This document shows, one piece after another, positions 44,459 through 54,431 of a stretch of 64,000 nucleotides of DNA. Numbering within the stretch: the first letter of the stretch is position 1; each line of letters starts with the position of its first letter. Origin of the DNA: Hyphomicrobiales bacterium (GTDB lineage Bacteria > Pseudomonadota > Alphaproteobacteria > Rhizobiales > Rhizobiaceae); assembly GCA_900473795.1 (NCBI GenBank), contig UCMT01000001.1:1-64000 (forward strand), read 5' to 3'. A program made the translations under genes and the position numbers. Under the pieces are notes generated by a model that worked only from the letters and a program-made list of their open reading frames with translations, had not been told where the DNA came from and did not search any database.

Positions 44459-46734
44459 GCTGCTGCGCGCCTGCCATCGACATGATGCTTGACATGGAAC
44501 GGGCAAAAAGCGCGGGTCCTTCCGATGACGAGATATTGCTGTCGCGCCGTCAGCTTGGCAACGGGCTGAGTCAGATTGATTTGGCTGTGCCCTCCGTCCA
44601 TTGCGCCGCTTGCATCCAGGCCATCGAGACCGGTCTGTCCCGGCTTGCGAATATAGAAAGCGCTCGCGTCAATCTTTCGACGAAGAGGGTCTCGGTGAAC
44701 TGGCGTGGCAGTGCTGTTCCTGACATCGTCCCGACGCTTGCTCGCCTCGGCTATCCCGCCCACCTTGCCGATGAGCTTGGCGCCGAGAAGGACGGAACTC
44801 TCTCCGAACTGATCACGGCCGTCGCTGTCGCCGGCTTTGCGACGGGCAATATCATGCTTCTGTCGGTCTCTGTCTGGGCCGGAGCCGATGGCCCGACGCG
44901 CGATCTGTTTCATTGGCTGTCAGCTCTGATCGCGGTTCCCGTCATGGCCTTTGCCGGAAGGATCTATTTCCGTTCTGCGTGGAATGCGCTTCGGCACGGG
45001 CGCATGAACATGGATGTGCCGATTTCGCTCGGTGTTACGCTTGCCTATTCGATGAGCCTCTACGAGACGATCACCCACGGACATCATGCCTATTTCGACG
45101 CCTCGGTTTCGCTGCTGTTTTTCCTCCTCATAGGCCGGACGCTCGATCATCTCATGCGCGATCGTGCGCGAGCCGCGGTCAGCGGGCTCGTTCGCCTGTC
45201 TCCACGCGGGGCCATCGTAATTGCGCCGGATGGCCGGCGCAATTACGCAGCCCTGACGGAGATTGAGCCCGGCATGCGGCTGTTCATTGCAGCCGGCGAG
45301 CGCATCCCGGTAAACGCGATCGTTGTTGAGGGACGTTCAGACCTCGATTGCTCGCTGGTGACGGGAGAGAGCGGCTCGCAGGGCATCGAGCCCGGCAGCG
45401 CCGTTTTGGCAGGCGTGCAAAACCTCACAGGTCCGCTGACCATCGAGGTCACCGCCGCAGCCAAGGATTCATTTCTCGCCGAGATGGTGCGGTTGATGGA
45501 GGCTGCCGAGCAGGGAAAGGGTGCTTACCGGCGCATCGCCGACCGGGTCTCGGCGCTCTATTCCCCTGTCGTGCATGTCACTGCACTCCTAAGCTTTCTC
45601 GGCTGGATGGCCGCCACCGGAGACTGGCACCTGTCGATCACGGTCGCGACTGCCGTGCTGATCATAACATGCCCCTGTGCACTCGGCCTTGCAGTGCCGA
45701 TCGTTCAGGTGGTCGCCGCCCGCCGACTGTTCGAAAACGGCATCATGGTGAAGGACGGTTCAGCCATGGAGCGGCTGGCCGAGATCGATACGGTCGTTTT
45801 CGACAAAACTGGGACGCTCACCATGGGGCGACAGGGGTTGCGGGATGTAAAATTTTCGGATGAACACGACCTGGCGATGGCCGCAAGCCTCGCCGCTTTT
45901 TCCCGTCATCCAGCTTCCGTCGCAATCGATACGGCTTTCTCCGTGCGGTCGCGCCAGCGGGTGCCGTACGAGAATGTCGTCGAGCATCCGGGTCTTGGTA
46001 TCGAGGCAACTCTTGATGGCCGGTGCTGCAGGCTCGGGCGGATGTCCTGGGCCTTGGAAGGTGGGGACATCCCGGACTTACAGGCCGGAACCGCATTTAG
46101 CATCGATGGTGCCTTGCGCGCCTCGTTCGATTTTAACGATAGCCTCCGCGACGATGCAAAGGCTGCCGTTCGTGAACTGGCCGGGACTGGCCTGTCGCTG
46201 GAGATTCTCTCTGGCGACAAGGCGCCGGCGGTTGCGCAGGTCGCTGGGCTGTTGTCCATCGGCATGTTCAACGCGTCCGTCCTGCCCAGCGGGAAAGTCG
46301 ATCGTCTCGCGCAGCTCCGTACCACCGGAAAGAGGGTCCTGATGGTTGGAGACGGCTTGAACGATGCGCCAGCACTTTCTTCGGCGCATGTCTCCATGGC
46401 GCCCGCGACAGGGGCCGACATCGGTCGCAACGCGGCCGATTTCGTCTTTCTACGTGACAGCCTGATGGCAGTGCCGTTGTCGGTGCAGATCGCTCGCAAC
46501 GCTGACCGGTTGATAAGGCAGAATTTCGCGCTCGCCGTCATCTACAATCTGATCGCAGTTCCGATCGCCATTCTCGGCTTTGTCACGCCGCTGATTGCGG
46601 CCATAGCCATGTCCGGCTCCTCGCTTATCGTCATTGGCAACGCGCTGCGGCTTCGCGCCAAGAAGAGAGGTCTTTCGATTTTCTGGCCGGCTTCTGTCAA
46701 GTCTTCTTCAGGAACCAGGGAGAGCGTACTGTAA
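44455..46734 (+). CDS. fixI: copper-exporting P-type ATPase for cbb3 assembly
   Basis: P1B-type ATPase of 759 residues that supplies Cu to the oxidase. The N-terminus starts MSCCAP and has a heavy-metal domain with VHCAACIQAI (~residue 47); membrane metal site CPC in ITCPCALGLAVP, phosphorylation site DKTGTLT, and GDGLNDAP near the C-terminus. All catalytic motifs are intact. Overlaps fixH by four bases and fixS by one (TAATG). Synonym ccoI. Confidence 0.96.
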   Translation: MSCCAPAIDMMLDMERAKSAGPSDDEILLSRRQLGNGLSQIDLAVPSVHCAACIQAIETGLSRLANIESARVNLSTKRVSVNWRGSAVPDIVPTLARLGYPAHLADELGAEKDGTLSELITAVAVAGFATGNIMLLSVSVWAGADGPTRDLFHWLSALIAVPVMAFAGRIYFRSAWNALRHGRMNMDVPISLGVTLAYSMSLYETITHGHHAYFDASVSLLFFLLIGRTLDHLMRDRARAAVSGLVRLSPRGAIVIAPDGRRNYAALTEIEPGMRLFIAAGERIPVNAIVVEGRSDLDCSLVTGESGSQGIEPGSAVLAGVQNLTGPLTIEVTAAAKDSFLAEMVRLMEAAEQGKGAYRRIADRVSALYSPVVHVTALLSFLGWMAATGDWHLSITVATAVLIITCPCALGLAVPIVQVVAARRLFENGIMVKDGSAMERLAEIDTVVFDKTGTLTMGRQGLRDVKFSDEHDLAMAASLAAFSRHPASVAIDTAFSVRSRQRVPYENVVEHPGLGIEATLDGRCCRLGRMSWALEGGDIPDLQAGTAFSIDGALRASFDFNDSLRDDAKAAVRELAGTGLSLEILSGDKAPAVAQVAGLLSIGMFNASVLPSGKVDRLAQLRTTGKRVLMVGDGLNDAPALSSAHVSMAPATGADIGRNAADFVFLRDSLMAVPLSVQIARNADRLIRQNFALAVIYNLIAVPIAILGFVTPLIAAIAMSGSSLIVIGNALRLRAKKRGLSIFWPASVKSSSGTRESVL

Positions 46735-46889
46735 TGGCAACGTTGGTCTACCTACTTCCAATCGCCCTGTTTCTGGGAGCTCTCGGTCTGGGCGCCTTTC
46801 TATGGGCCCTGCGCACGGGGCAGTACGACGATCTTGACGGGGCCGCCGAACGTGTCCTGATCGATACGAATCCCGGAGGCGAACCGTAA
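46734..46889 (+). CDS. fixS: cbb3 oxidase maturation protein FixS
   Basis: A 51-residue single-span protein (MATLVYLLPIALFLGALGLG, then LWALRTGQYDDLDGAAERVL), the typical FixS layout including the YDDLDG motif. Starts one base inside the fixI stop codon. Last gene of fixGHIS. Synonym ccoS. Confidence 0.93.
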   Translation: MATLVYLLPIALFLGALGLGAFLWALRTGQYDDLDGAAERVLIDTNPGGEP

Positions 46890-47010
46890 AACGCTTGGCA
46901 CGTTCTTTCGCAACCCCCGCTGTTGCGCAGCTCCTTGAGCGCTGTCGTTTTTCGGCGTCTTCGCTTTTTATTTCTGATGTCTCATGTTACCGTGGATTGT
47001 GGGGAGAAGC

Positions 47011-47202
47011 ATGTCGGAGTCCCTTGAACAGCGCACAGGCGACACAGATCTGCGTTTGCGACGACGAACGGAAGCGCTCATTTTCGCCGTGCTGGCGTTC
47101 GGGATCTGGCCGTTGCTCGCTGTAGGCGTCGTTGGCGGCTACGGCTTTATTGTCTGGATCTTTCAGATCGTATTCGGCCCACCCGGACCGCCTGCACATT
47201 GA
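47011..47202 (+). CDS. napE: periplasmic nitrate reductase small membrane protein
   Basis: A 63-residue single-span protein with a charged N-terminus and IFAVLAFGIWPLLAVGVVGGYGF; preceded by GGGGAG seven bases before the ATG. First gene of napEFDABC. The 121 bases upstream hold a weak CGCAAC/GTTGCG hairpin but no recognisable FNR box. Function of NapE is not established. Confidence 0.88.
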   Translation: MSESLEQRTGDTDLRLRRRTEALIFAVLAFGIWPLLAVGVVGGYGFIVWIFQIVFGPPGPPAH

Positions 47203-47210
47203 GGGTTGCC

Positions 47211-47711
47211 ATGCGTTCGGAACTTCTCTCCCGCCGTCAGGTACTCGCCGGTCGCTCGGTCGCCAAGGCTTTCGGCATCTCCCCACCCGCCTCATCCGCC
47301 GAAGGCCTCGAAGCGTGTACAGGTTGCGGACTATGCGCCGAGCAATGTCCCAGAGGCATAATTCGTCTGATCGACGGTTTGCCTTCCATCGATTTTGCAC
47401 TGAGCGAATGCACGTTCTGCGGAGAGTGCAGAGCCGCCTGCCCTGAGCCCGTGTTCCGGCTGGATGGCCCCGTGCGCTTTCACCATGTGGCCGTTATCAC
47501 TGATGTTTGCCTAGCCAAAAGGGGTGTCGCTTGCCAGTCCTGCGGCGAAAGCTGTCCTGAGGAAGCCATCCGCTTCCGCGCGCATGTCGGCAGCCCATTT
47601 GTTCCGGAGTTGAACGAAGAAATGTGCAGCGGTTGCGGCGCGTGCTTGCGGGTCTGTCCTGTCGGAGCAATCACCCATCGGTTGCGCGCCGCGGAGGCAG
47701 AGAATGCCTGA
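47211..47711 (+). CDS. napF: ferredoxin-type protein NapF
   Basis: Cytosolic iron-sulphur protein of 166 residues thought to help load clusters into NapA. Four Cys-rich cluster sites are visible: CTGCGLCAEQCP, CTFCGECRAACP, CQSCGESCP and CSGCGACLRVCP. ATG at 47211 with GAGGG upstream; overlaps napD by eight bases. Confidence 0.93.
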   Translation: MRSELLSRRQVLAGRSVAKAFGISPPASSAEGLEACTGCGLCAEQCPRGIIRLIDGLPSIDFALSECTFCGECRAACPEPVFRLDGPVRFHHVAVITDVCLAKRGVACQSCGESCPEEAIRFRAHVGSPFVPELNEEMCSGCGACLRVCPVGAITHRLRAAEAENA

Positions 47712-47991
47712 GCCAGCAACGTCCCATCATATCTCTAGCGCGGTGATCGTTACAATACCGGCGCGCGCCGCGGAAGTCCTCTCAGCGCTGGCACGGATGG
47801 AGAACGTCGAAATCCGGGGGCATTCCGATGGCAAGATCGTTGTCATCATCGAGGGAACATCCACAGGCATGCTTGGAGAAGCTCTGTCGAGGATCTCGAT
47901 ATTGGATGGGGTGATCGCGGCAAACATGGTCTTTGAACATGTCGAGACGGAGGAGATGGAAAGCCATGACGGGAGAATTGACGCGGCGTGA
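47704..47991 (+). CDS. napD: NapA maturation chaperone
   Basis: A 95-residue NapD-family protein ([22 protein letters not shown]) that binds the NapA Tat signal before export. Overlaps napF by eight bases and runs 26 bases into napA. Confidence 0.92.
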   Translation: MPEPATSHHISSAVIVTIPARAAEVLSALARMENVEIRGHSDGKIVVIIEGTSTGMLGEALSRISILDGVIAANMVFEHVETEEMESHDGRIDAA

Positions 47992-50473
47992 CATCCTGAA
48001 AGCCCACGCTGCCGGCATCGCCGCCGCCGCGGCGGGCATAGCGCTTCCAGCCGTCGCGCAGCCTGTGCCAGGCGGCGTCAGTGCGCTGGAGATCAAATGG
48101 TCCAAAGCGCCCTGCCGATTTTGTGGAACCGGCTGCGGCGTAATGGTTGGTGTCAAGCAAGGCCAGGTCGTCGCGACGCACGGCGACATGCAGGCCGAGG
48201 TAAACCGCGGCCTGAACTGCATCAAGGGCTACTTTCTTTCCAAGATCATGTACGGCGAAGACAGGTTGAAGACACCGCTCTTGCGAAAGCGCAACGGCGT
48301 CTATGACAAGGACGGCGAGTTTACGCCCGTGAGATGGGACGAGGCCTTCGATGTGATGGCCGAACAGTGCAAGAGGGTGCTGAAGGAGAAGGGGCCGACC
48401 GCCGTTGGCATGTTCGGATCTGGCCAGTGGACCATCTTCGAGGGCTATGCTGCGACGAAATTGATGCGGGCAGGCTTCCGCTCAAACAACCTCGATCCGA
48501 ACGCCCGTCATTGCATGGCATCGGCCGCCGTCGCTTTCATGCGCACCTTCGGCATGGACGAGCCGATGGGGTGCTATGACGATTTTGAGAACGCGGATGC
48601 CTTCGTGCTCTGGGGATCCAACATGGCGGAGATGCATCCGATCCTATGGACGCGCGTCGCCGATCGCCGCCTTGGCCAGCCCCATGTTCGCGTTGCGGTT
48701 CTGTCGACGTTCACCCATCGCAGTATGGACTTGGCCGACGTCCCGATCGTCTTCAAGCCAGGCACCGATCTCGCGATCCTCAACTACATCGCCAACCACA
48801 TCATTCAGACCGGACGCGTGAACGAGGCGTTTGTCCAACAACACACCAAATTCGCCCGCGGCGCGACTGACATCGGCTACGGCCTACGCCCGGACAATCC
48901 GGTGGAGGTGAAGGCTGCCAATTCGGCCGATCCCGGCAAGACGGAACCGATTGATTTCGAGGCCTTTAAAGACTTCGTCGCGGAATACACCCTGGAAAAG
49001 ACGGCCGAGATGACTGGCGTCGATCCGGAGTTCCTGGAGCAATTGGCGGAGCTCTACGCCGATCCCGGCCGCAAGGTCATGTCGCTCTGGACCATGGGCT
49101 TCAACCAGCATGTCCGTGGCGTCTGGGCCAATCAGATGGTCTACAACCTACATCTGCTGACTGGGAAGATTTCCGAGCCGGGTAACAGTCCGTTTTCGCT
49201 GACAGGTCAGCCTTCGGCTTGTGGCACGGCTCGCGAGGTCGGAACCTTCGCCCACCGTCTGCCGGCCGACATGGTCGTTACCAATCCGGAGCATCGCAAG
49301 CATGCGGAGGAAATCTGGCGCATCCCGCACGGCATTATTCCCGAGAAACCCGGCTATCACGCCGTCCAGCAGGATCGCATGCTCAAGGATGGCAAGCTCA
49401 ATTTCTACTGGGTACAGGTCAACAACAACGTCCAGGCCGCGCCCAACACCAGCAACGAGACCTATCAGGGCTATCGCAACCCGCAAAACTTCATCGTCGT
49501 TTCCGACGCCTACCCGACAATCACCGCGATGAGCGCCGACCTCATCCTTCCGGCGGCCATGTGGGTCGAAAAGGAAGGCGCCTACGGCAACGCTGAGCGT
49601 AGGACACATGTCTGGCATCAGCTTGTGCAGGCATCCGGCGACGCGCGTTCTGATCTCTGGCAGATGATGGAGTTCTCGAAGCGTTTCACCACTGACGAGG
49701 TTTGGCCGCCCGAGATACTCGACGCCAATCCGACATATCGTGGCAAGACACTTTTCGACGTGCTGTTTCGAAATGGCGAGGTCGACCGTTTTCCTCTCAG
49801 CGAAATCAATGCCGAATACGATAATAACGAGGCCCAGGCCTTCGGCTTCTATGTCCAGAAAGGCCTGTTCGAGGAGTACGCCTCGTTCGGACGCGGACAC
49901 GGTCACGATCTCGCGCCGTATGACCTCTACCACGAAGTGCGCGGGCTGCGCTGGCCCGTCGTAAACGGGCAGGAGACGAGGTGGCGATATCGTGAGGGAT
50001 ACGACCCCTATGTGAAACCCGGCGAAGGGGTGAAGTTCTACGGCCAACCAGACGGCAAGGCGGTCATCCTGGCAGTGCCCTACGAGCCGCCGGCGGAATC
50101 ACCCGACGAGGAGTTCGATTTCTGGCTGGTGACAGGGCGAGTGCTCGAACACTGGCATTCCGGATCGATGACCATGCGAGTGCCCGAACTCTACAGGGCG
50201 TTCCCCGGCGCGCGCTGCTTCATGAACGCCGACGACGCCCGCAAGCGCGGCCTCAACCAGGGCGCAGAAGTCCGTATCGTCTCGCGGCGCGGCGAGATCC
50301 GTTCGCGCGTCGAAACCCGCGGCCGCAACCGTATGCCTTCCGGCGTCATCTTCGTCCCCTGGTTTGATGCCAGCCAATTGATCAACAAGGTCACCCTCGA
50401 CGCAACCGATCCCATCTCCAAACAAACGGATTACAAGAAATGCGCGGTCAAGATTCTCCCCGTCGCCATTTGA
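47966..50473 (+). CDS. napA: periplasmic nitrate reductase catalytic subunit
   Basis: Molybdenum bis-MGD enzyme of 835 residues reducing nitrate to nitrite in the periplasm. Tat signal [20 protein letters not shown] at the N-terminus; [4Fe-4S] motif [13 protein letters not shown] with the later [18 protein letters not shown] carries the Cys ligand to Mo. ATG at 47966 behind GGAGGAGATGG; the longer frame is rejected since it would displace the Tat signal. Starts inside napD and ends inside napB. Confidence 0.96.
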   Translation: MTGELTRRDILKAHAAGIAAAAAGIALPAVAQPVPGGVSALEIKWSKAPCRFCGTGCGVMVGVKQGQVVATHGDMQAEVNRGLNCIKGYFLSKIMYGEDRLKTPLLRKRNGVYDKDGEFTPVRWDEAFDVMAEQCKRVLKEKGPTAVGMFGSGQWTIFEGYAATKLMRAGFRSNNLDPNARHCMASAAVAFMRTFGMDEPMGCYDDFENADAFVLWGSNMAEMHPILWTRVADRRLGQPHVRVAVLSTFTHRSMDLADVPIVFKPGTDLAILNYIANHIIQTGRVNEAFVQQHTKFARGATDIGYGLRPDNPVEVKAANSADPGKTEPIDFEAFKDFVAEYTLEKTAEMTGVDPEFLEQLAELYADPGRKVMSLWTMGFNQHVRGVWANQMVYNLHLLTGKISEPGNSPFSLTGQPSACGTAREVGTFAHRLPADMVVTNPEHRKHAEEIWRIPHGIIPEKPGYHAVQQDRMLKDGKLNFYWVQVNNNVQAAPNTSNETYQGYRNPQNFIVVSDAYPTITAMSADLILPAAMWVEKEGAYGNAERRTHVWHQLVQASGDARSDLWQMMEFSKRFTTDEVWPPEILDANPTYRGKTLFDVLFRNGEVDRFPLSEINAEYDNNEAQAFGFYVQKGLFEEYASFGRGHGHDLAPYDLYHEVRGLRWPVVNGQETRWRYREGYDPYVKPGEGVKFYGQPDGKAVILAVPYEPPAESPDEEFDFWLVTGRVLEHWHSGSMTMRVPELYRAFPGARCFMNADDARKRGLNQGAEVRIVSRRGEIRSRVETRGRNRMPSGVIFVPWFDASQLINKVTLDATDPISKQTDYKKCAVKILPVAI

Positions 50474-50943
50474 GGCGGCCTGAATGGGTGGCAGTCGCTG
50501 CTTGCGTAGTGATATTTGTCGCGACCACCGCAATTGGTCAGGTAGTGACGCAAAAGGTTCCGCAGCTCGAAGGCCCGACGCCTGCCATGGAAACGGGTGC
50601 TGCTGCTATGTTGCCGAAATGGGTTGTCGACGACCAGCGCAAGATGCGCGCATACCCCGACCAGCCACCGATAATCCCTCACTCCATCGAGGGATATGAA
50701 CTTTCGGTCAACGCGAACCGATGCCTCTCTTGCCACAAGCGCGAGTTCACGCAGGATTCCGGCGCGCCGATGATCAGTGTGACTCATTATATGACCCGTG
50801 ACGGCCAGATGATCGCGGACGTTTCGCCGCGGCGATATTTCTGCACAGCCTGTCACGTTCCACAAGCGGATACCCAACCTTTGGTACACAGCACCTTCAA
50901 GGACATGAGCGAACTGGGTTTCAAGCCGGCGGGAAGCGAGTGA
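50440..50943 (+). CDS. napB: periplasmic nitrate reductase di-haem cytochrome c subunit
   Basis: A 167-residue periplasmic cytochrome with an N-terminal signal-anchor and two haem motifs, CLSCH (~residue 95) and CTACH (~138). Transfers electrons from NapC to NapA. Its start lies 34 bases inside napA, an unusually long overlap. Confidence 0.94.
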   Translation: MRGQDSPRRHLRRPEWVAVAACVVIFVATTAIGQVVTQKVPQLEGPTPAMETGAAAMLPKWVVDDQRKMRAYPDQPPIIPHSIEGYELSVNANRCLSCHKREFTQDSGAPMISVTHYMTRDGQMIADVSPRRYFCTACHVPQADTQPLVHSTFKDMSELGFKPAGSE

Positions 50944-50947
50944 CGCG

Positions 50948-51640
50948 ATGATCGCATGGATAAGGAAAGCCATTCTTTGGGCTTGGCGGATCATGATCAC
51001 TCCAGCCGGGACGCTCGGCCTTGGCTTTCTTACGCTGGGCGGCTTCATCGGCGGCGTCTTGTTCTGGGGCGCGTTCAACACGGCGCTCGAACTCACCAAC
51101 ACCGAAAAATTCTGCACTTCATGTCATGAGATGCGCGACAACGTTTATCAGGAGCTTACGCGAACGATCCATTTTTCAAATCGCTCCGGCGTGCGGGCGA
51201 CCTGCCCGGACTGTCACGTGCCGCATCAATGGACGGATAAGATCGCCCGCAAGATGCAGGCATCGAAAGAGGTGTGGGGAAAGATCTTCGGCACGATCAG
51301 CACGCGGTCGAAATTCCTCGAAAAACGCCTTGAACTTGCACAGCACGAATGGGCACGGATGGAGGCCAACGACAGTCTGGAGTGCCGGAATTGTCATTCC
51401 TCCATTGCTATGGACTTCCAGAAACAGACGCAGCGGGCGGCGGAAATCCACACTCGATATCTTCTTTCAGGTCAAGCAACTTGCATCGATTGCCACAAGG
51501 GCATCGCGCACGAACTGCCAAACATGGAGGGAATTGATCCGGGATGGCGAATTCCGAAGGAACTCGAAGGAAAGAAGATGGCAACGAGTAACCCAATCGA
51601 AGAACTTCGACAGGCTCTGGTCAAGGTCCACGATTGGTAG
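50948..51640 (+). CDS. napC: tetra-haem quinol dehydrogenase NapC
   Basis: Membrane-anchored NapC/NirT cytochrome, 230 residues; one N-terminal span then four haem sites, CTSCH, CPDCH, CRNCH and CIDCH. Takes electrons from the quinol pool to NapB. Final gene of napEFDABC; no napGH genes, as usual in this family. Confidence 0.94.
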   Translation: MIAWIRKAILWAWRIMITPAGTLGLGFLTLGGFIGGVLFWGAFNTALELTNTEKFCTSCHEMRDNVYQELTRTIHFSNRSGVRATCPDCHVPHQWTDKIARKMQASKEVWGKIFGTISTRSKFLEKRLELAQHEWARMEANDSLECRNCHSSIAMDFQKQTQRAAEIHTRYLLSGQATCIDCHKGIAHELPNMEGIDPGWRIPKELEGKKMATSNPIEELRQALVKVHDW

Positions 51641-51811
51641 ACCACTCGCCGTCGATGTCAGAGAGCAACCGTTCGTTTCCTTCATAAGATGCGCGTCGAT
51701 CCGTCTTACGGTTTCGCGTCTCTTGTGGCGACGTCTGGGAAAGCTGGCGCAACTGTTTCACAGCTTCCGCCAGGGGTAGGGCCTGCGGCTGGTGGATCGA
51801 CGCAAGCGCCG

Positions 51812-52129
51812 TCAGTGATCTGATCTGTTCGATCGCCGAACAAAGGGTTCGCGTTCGATCGGCAAGGGAACATGTTCGGCAGGTATGACCGAGCCAGGCA
51901 CACCGACGCGGCGGCCGATTTTAGCTGTGTCAACATGGTCGCCCACCGCATCGACGATGCCGACGATCTCGTGACCTGGAATGAGCGGTAGCTTTGATTG
52001 AGGCAGATCGCAATCGATCAAGTGAAGATCCGTGCGACAGACGGCGCAGCCTTCGATGCTGATACGGATTTCACCGGCACGCGGCAACGGAAGCTGCCGT
52101 TCGACAGCGATCAGCGGCTCGGGGATCCT
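51812..52129 (-). pseudogene. zinc alcohol dehydrogenase, N-terminal fragment
   Basis: About 105 codons match the N-terminal catalytic domain of medium-chain alcohol dehydrogenases: RIPEPLI, AGEIRISIEGCAVCRTDLHLID, LPLIPGHEIVG and GRRVGVPG, including the first zinc Cys and the His of GHE. An in-frame stop lies just before RIPEP, so the start is lost, and the frame degenerates after VGVPG: structural zinc and Rossmann domains are missing. Stands between napC and the stress-protein gene; 51641-51811 holds nothing recognisable. Confidence 0.8.
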
Positions 52130-52142
52130 TGACGGAGATCAA
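52129..52142. promoter_or_regulatory. FNR/FixK box upstream of the universal stress protein
   Basis: TTGACGGAGATCAA, one mismatch from TTGAT-N4-ATCAA, 66 bases before the start at 52209; activation at -41.5 would give a transcript start near 52177. Confidence 0.82.
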
Positions 52143-52208
52143 TGTGGACGCCGCGGGAAGGCCTAAGCTGCGAGCTCACAGTTCAACGATCTTCGAAGGA
52201 GACATCCG

Positions 52209-53045
52209 ATGAGCTACAAGACCATTCTCAGCGTGACCGGGATCAATCAGTCCGACAGTGACCTGCGGGCATCGGCCGAGCTATGCGCTTCCGCCGGCGC
52301 ACATCTCTCCGGCTTGGTCGTCGCGTTGGCCGCATCGCCACCGATTGGTGAATATGCTGCCGCCGTATCGATTGACTGGCTCGAAGAGCGCAACCGCGAA
52401 ATTGCGAAGCTTGACGAACGAGCGGAAGATGCCAAGGGCTTGCTTGCCCAAGCCGGCATCTCATTCGATGTCGACACGATGTACACGGAGATTGCATGGT
52501 CCGACGAGGAAATCGCTCAGCGGGCCTCCTATGCCGACATCACACTCCTTGGACCCGGCCTTAAACTGGACCCGGAACTGCGGGCACGTGCCATCGACGG
52601 CTGCCTTTTCAAGTCCGCGCGGCCCGTTCTTCTCGTTCCAAAGCGCGGCAAGCCAACGCTTTCCCCCCGGACGATCATACTTGCCTGGGACTCCCGTCTG
52701 GAAGCAGCCAGGGCAGCGCGCGAAGCAATCGACGTCATGAAAGGCGCTGACTCGGTTCATGTGACCCTGGTTGACCCTCGGGCATCTTCCGCGAGAAACG
52801 GAGAGGAACCCGGTGCCGATGTCGCCGCCTATCTTGCGCGGCATGGGATCGAGGTCACTGTCGACCGGTTGGCGAGCGGCGGCCGTCCCATTGACGAAAT
52901 CCTCAATCAGCATGCGCTTGATGTTTCGGCCGATCTGATCGTGATGGGGGGCTATAGTCATTCTCGTCTGAGGGAACGCATCTTCGGCGGGGTCACGAAG
53001 GCGATCGTCGAGGAATCGAGCGTTTCCGTTTTGATGATCCACTGA
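52209..53045 (+). CDS. universal stress protein with two Usp domains
   Basis: A 278-residue cytosolic protein. The first Usp domain (1-~145) starts YKTILSVTGINQSD; the second (~150-278) ends in LIVMGGYSHSRLRERIFGGVTKAIV, whose GGYSHSRLRE segment resembles the nucleotide-binding GxxGhSRlrE motif. Induced probably by low oxygen through the FNR box at 52129. Its gene ends in a strong terminator. Confidence 0.93.
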   Translation: MSYKTILSVTGINQSDSDLRASAELCASAGAHLSGLVVALAASPPIGEYAAAVSIDWLEERNREIAKLDERAEDAKGLLAQAGISFDVDTMYTEIAWSDEEIAQRASYADITLLGPGLKLDPELRARAIDGCLFKSARPVLLVPKRGKPTLSPRTIILAWDSRLEAARAAREAIDVMKGADSVHVTLVDPRASSARNGEEPGADVAAYLARHGIEVTVDRLASGGRPIDEILNQHALDVSADLIVMGGYSHSRLRERIFGGVTKAIVEESSVSVLMIH

Positions 53046-53059
53046 TGCCGGTTTGCCAG

Positions 53060-53098
53060 GTGCCGACCCGGTTGTGCGACCGGGTCGGCACTTGTCTT
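53060..53098 (+). terminator. 13-bp terminator after the universal stress protein
   Basis: Perfect 13-base arms (53060-53072 and 53079-53091) around a six-base loop, followed by TTGTCTTT. Strong intrinsic terminator for the plus strand. Confidence 0.93.
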
Positions 53099-53129
53099 TA
53101 TGGGCTGCAAGAGATCATCACTCTGCGGG

Positions 53130-53584
53130 CTAATTGCCCCCGTTCACCGCCATTCTTCCGGTGACCTCGACGACATCAATTCCGTAAAACAGGTGAAGGG
53201 AAGCGCTTGCGATCGGTTGCGGTGTCGGCTTCGATGCTCCTGGTTCCCACCAATTTATGTACCGTTCAAGAATTGACCAGGCATGAAGCCGCTGGTCGTG
53301 CCATTGATCGGTGTCCGGAAACTCTTGATATTTCCCGTAAATGACGACGCTTCTCCAGGCGGAACCGCGCGAGAACTCATCGACCTCGACGCAGACGTGG
53401 GGATTTTCGCGCATCCAGTCGACTTTCTGTCCTGCATGGAGAAACTGTAAAGGCAATTGCCGTCAAGGGCGTAATAAATGGGGATAACATAAGGCCGGTC
53501 ATTTCTGGAGCAGGCCAACCGTCCCAGGCGGCTGGCTGAAATCAGGGCGACGCATTCCGAGCGCGTCATTTCCTTGACCATCAT
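53130..53584 (-). pseudogene. pyridoxamine 5'-phosphate oxidase-like flavin protein, frameshifted
   Basis: Two overlapping frames together give one split-barrel flavin-binding protein: MMVKEMTRSECVALISASRLGRL, YVIPIYYALDGNCLYSFSM in the first, then HAGQKVDWMRENPHVCVEVDE and WRSVVIYGKYQEF in the second. The shift is near 53445-53455. Such small proteins often appear with Usp and BON genes in low-oxygen stress clusters. If the shift is a sequencing error the gene is intact at about 150 residues. Confidence 0.8.
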
Positions 53585-53652
53585 GGCATTTGGCTCCTTT
53601 TCGGCACCAGGTTTCGCTATGGCAATATTGGCACGAAAAACATCACTTCATT

Positions 53653-53666
53653 TTGATCCGGCGCAA
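53653..53666. promoter_or_regulatory. FixK-type site between the PPOX-like and BON genes
   Basis: TTGATCCGGCGCAA fits the looser FixK consensus TTG(A/C)-N6-(T/G)CAA though not the strict FNR form. It lies 84 bases before the BON gene and 68 bases before the leftward PPOX-like gene. Confidence 0.55.
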
Positions 53667-53750
53667 AGACATTCGGCATCGGTCTCCTGAGAATAGCAGA
53701 ACATCGCGCGCTTAAGGAGCGAGCCTACGGCACCAAAAGGGAGAATTGCC

Positions 53751-54398
53751 ATGAACGACATGGAACTGCGTCAGGATATTCTGGATGAGCTTTCATTCGA
53801 GCCAAGCCTCGAGGCCGAGCACATCGGTGTCGCCGTCGACAACGGTGTTGTGACGCTTACCGGGCATGTCGGTAGCTACGCGGAGAAGACGACGGCTGAA
53901 CGTGTGGTACAACGCATCAAGGGAGTGCGTGCCATCGCGCAGGATATCGAAGTCAGATTTCCCGAAGACAAGAAGACGGCCGACGACGAGATCGCCGGGC
54001 GCGCCGCGAAGATAATCGCGTGGGACGCGGCCCTTCCGGACGGAAAAATTCATATTAAAGTTCAAAAGGGATGCGTGACGCTATCGGGTCAGGTCGACTG
54101 GCACTTCCAAAGCGCTGCAGCCGAAAACGCTGTGTGCAAACTCTCCGGCGTTTCGGGTGTCCACAATATGTTGACAATCCGCCCGCGCGTCGACATTGCC
54201 AGCATCAAAAATTCCATCGAAACCGCGCTCACGCGAAATGCGGAGATTGAGGCAGACGGCATCAACGTCGATGTTTCCGGGGGGAAGGTGACGTTGAACG
54301 GCAGGGTCAATACATGGCGGGAACGCACCACGGCAGAACGTGCTGCCTGGTCCGTGCCAGGCGTCACAGCGGTCGAAGATCGGCTGGTCGTCATTTGA
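53751..54398 (+). CDS. BON-domain protein with three repeats (OsmY-like)
   Basis: A 215-residue protein with three BON domains, at about 4-70, 77-145 and 150-215, each with the G-V-V/T-L-x-G pattern (NGVVTLTGHVGS, GCVTLSGQVDW, GKVTLNGRVN). No clear signal peptide, so possibly cytosolic. BON proteins bind membrane lipids or act in envelope stress. Good AGGGAGAA site before the ATG. Confidence 0.92.
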   Translation: MNDMELRQDILDELSFEPSLEAEHIGVAVDNGVVTLTGHVGSYAEKTTAERVVQRIKGVRAIAQDIEVRFPEDKKTADDEIAGRAAKIIAWDAALPDGKIHIKVQKGCVTLSGQVDWHFQSAAAENAVCKLSGVSGVHNMLTIRPRVDIASIKNSIETALTRNAEIEADGINVDVSGGKVTLNGRVNTWRERTTAERAAWSVPGVTAVEDRLVVI

Positions 54399-54431
54399 CC
54401 GATGGCGCGCGACAGGCGATTTGCGGCCTAC

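Noticed and set aside
46890..47010. FNR/FixK box for the nap operon
   Set aside because: Scanned by eye for TTGA-N6-TCAA and TTG-N8-CAA forms; only a weak CGCAAC/GTTGCG hairpin was found.
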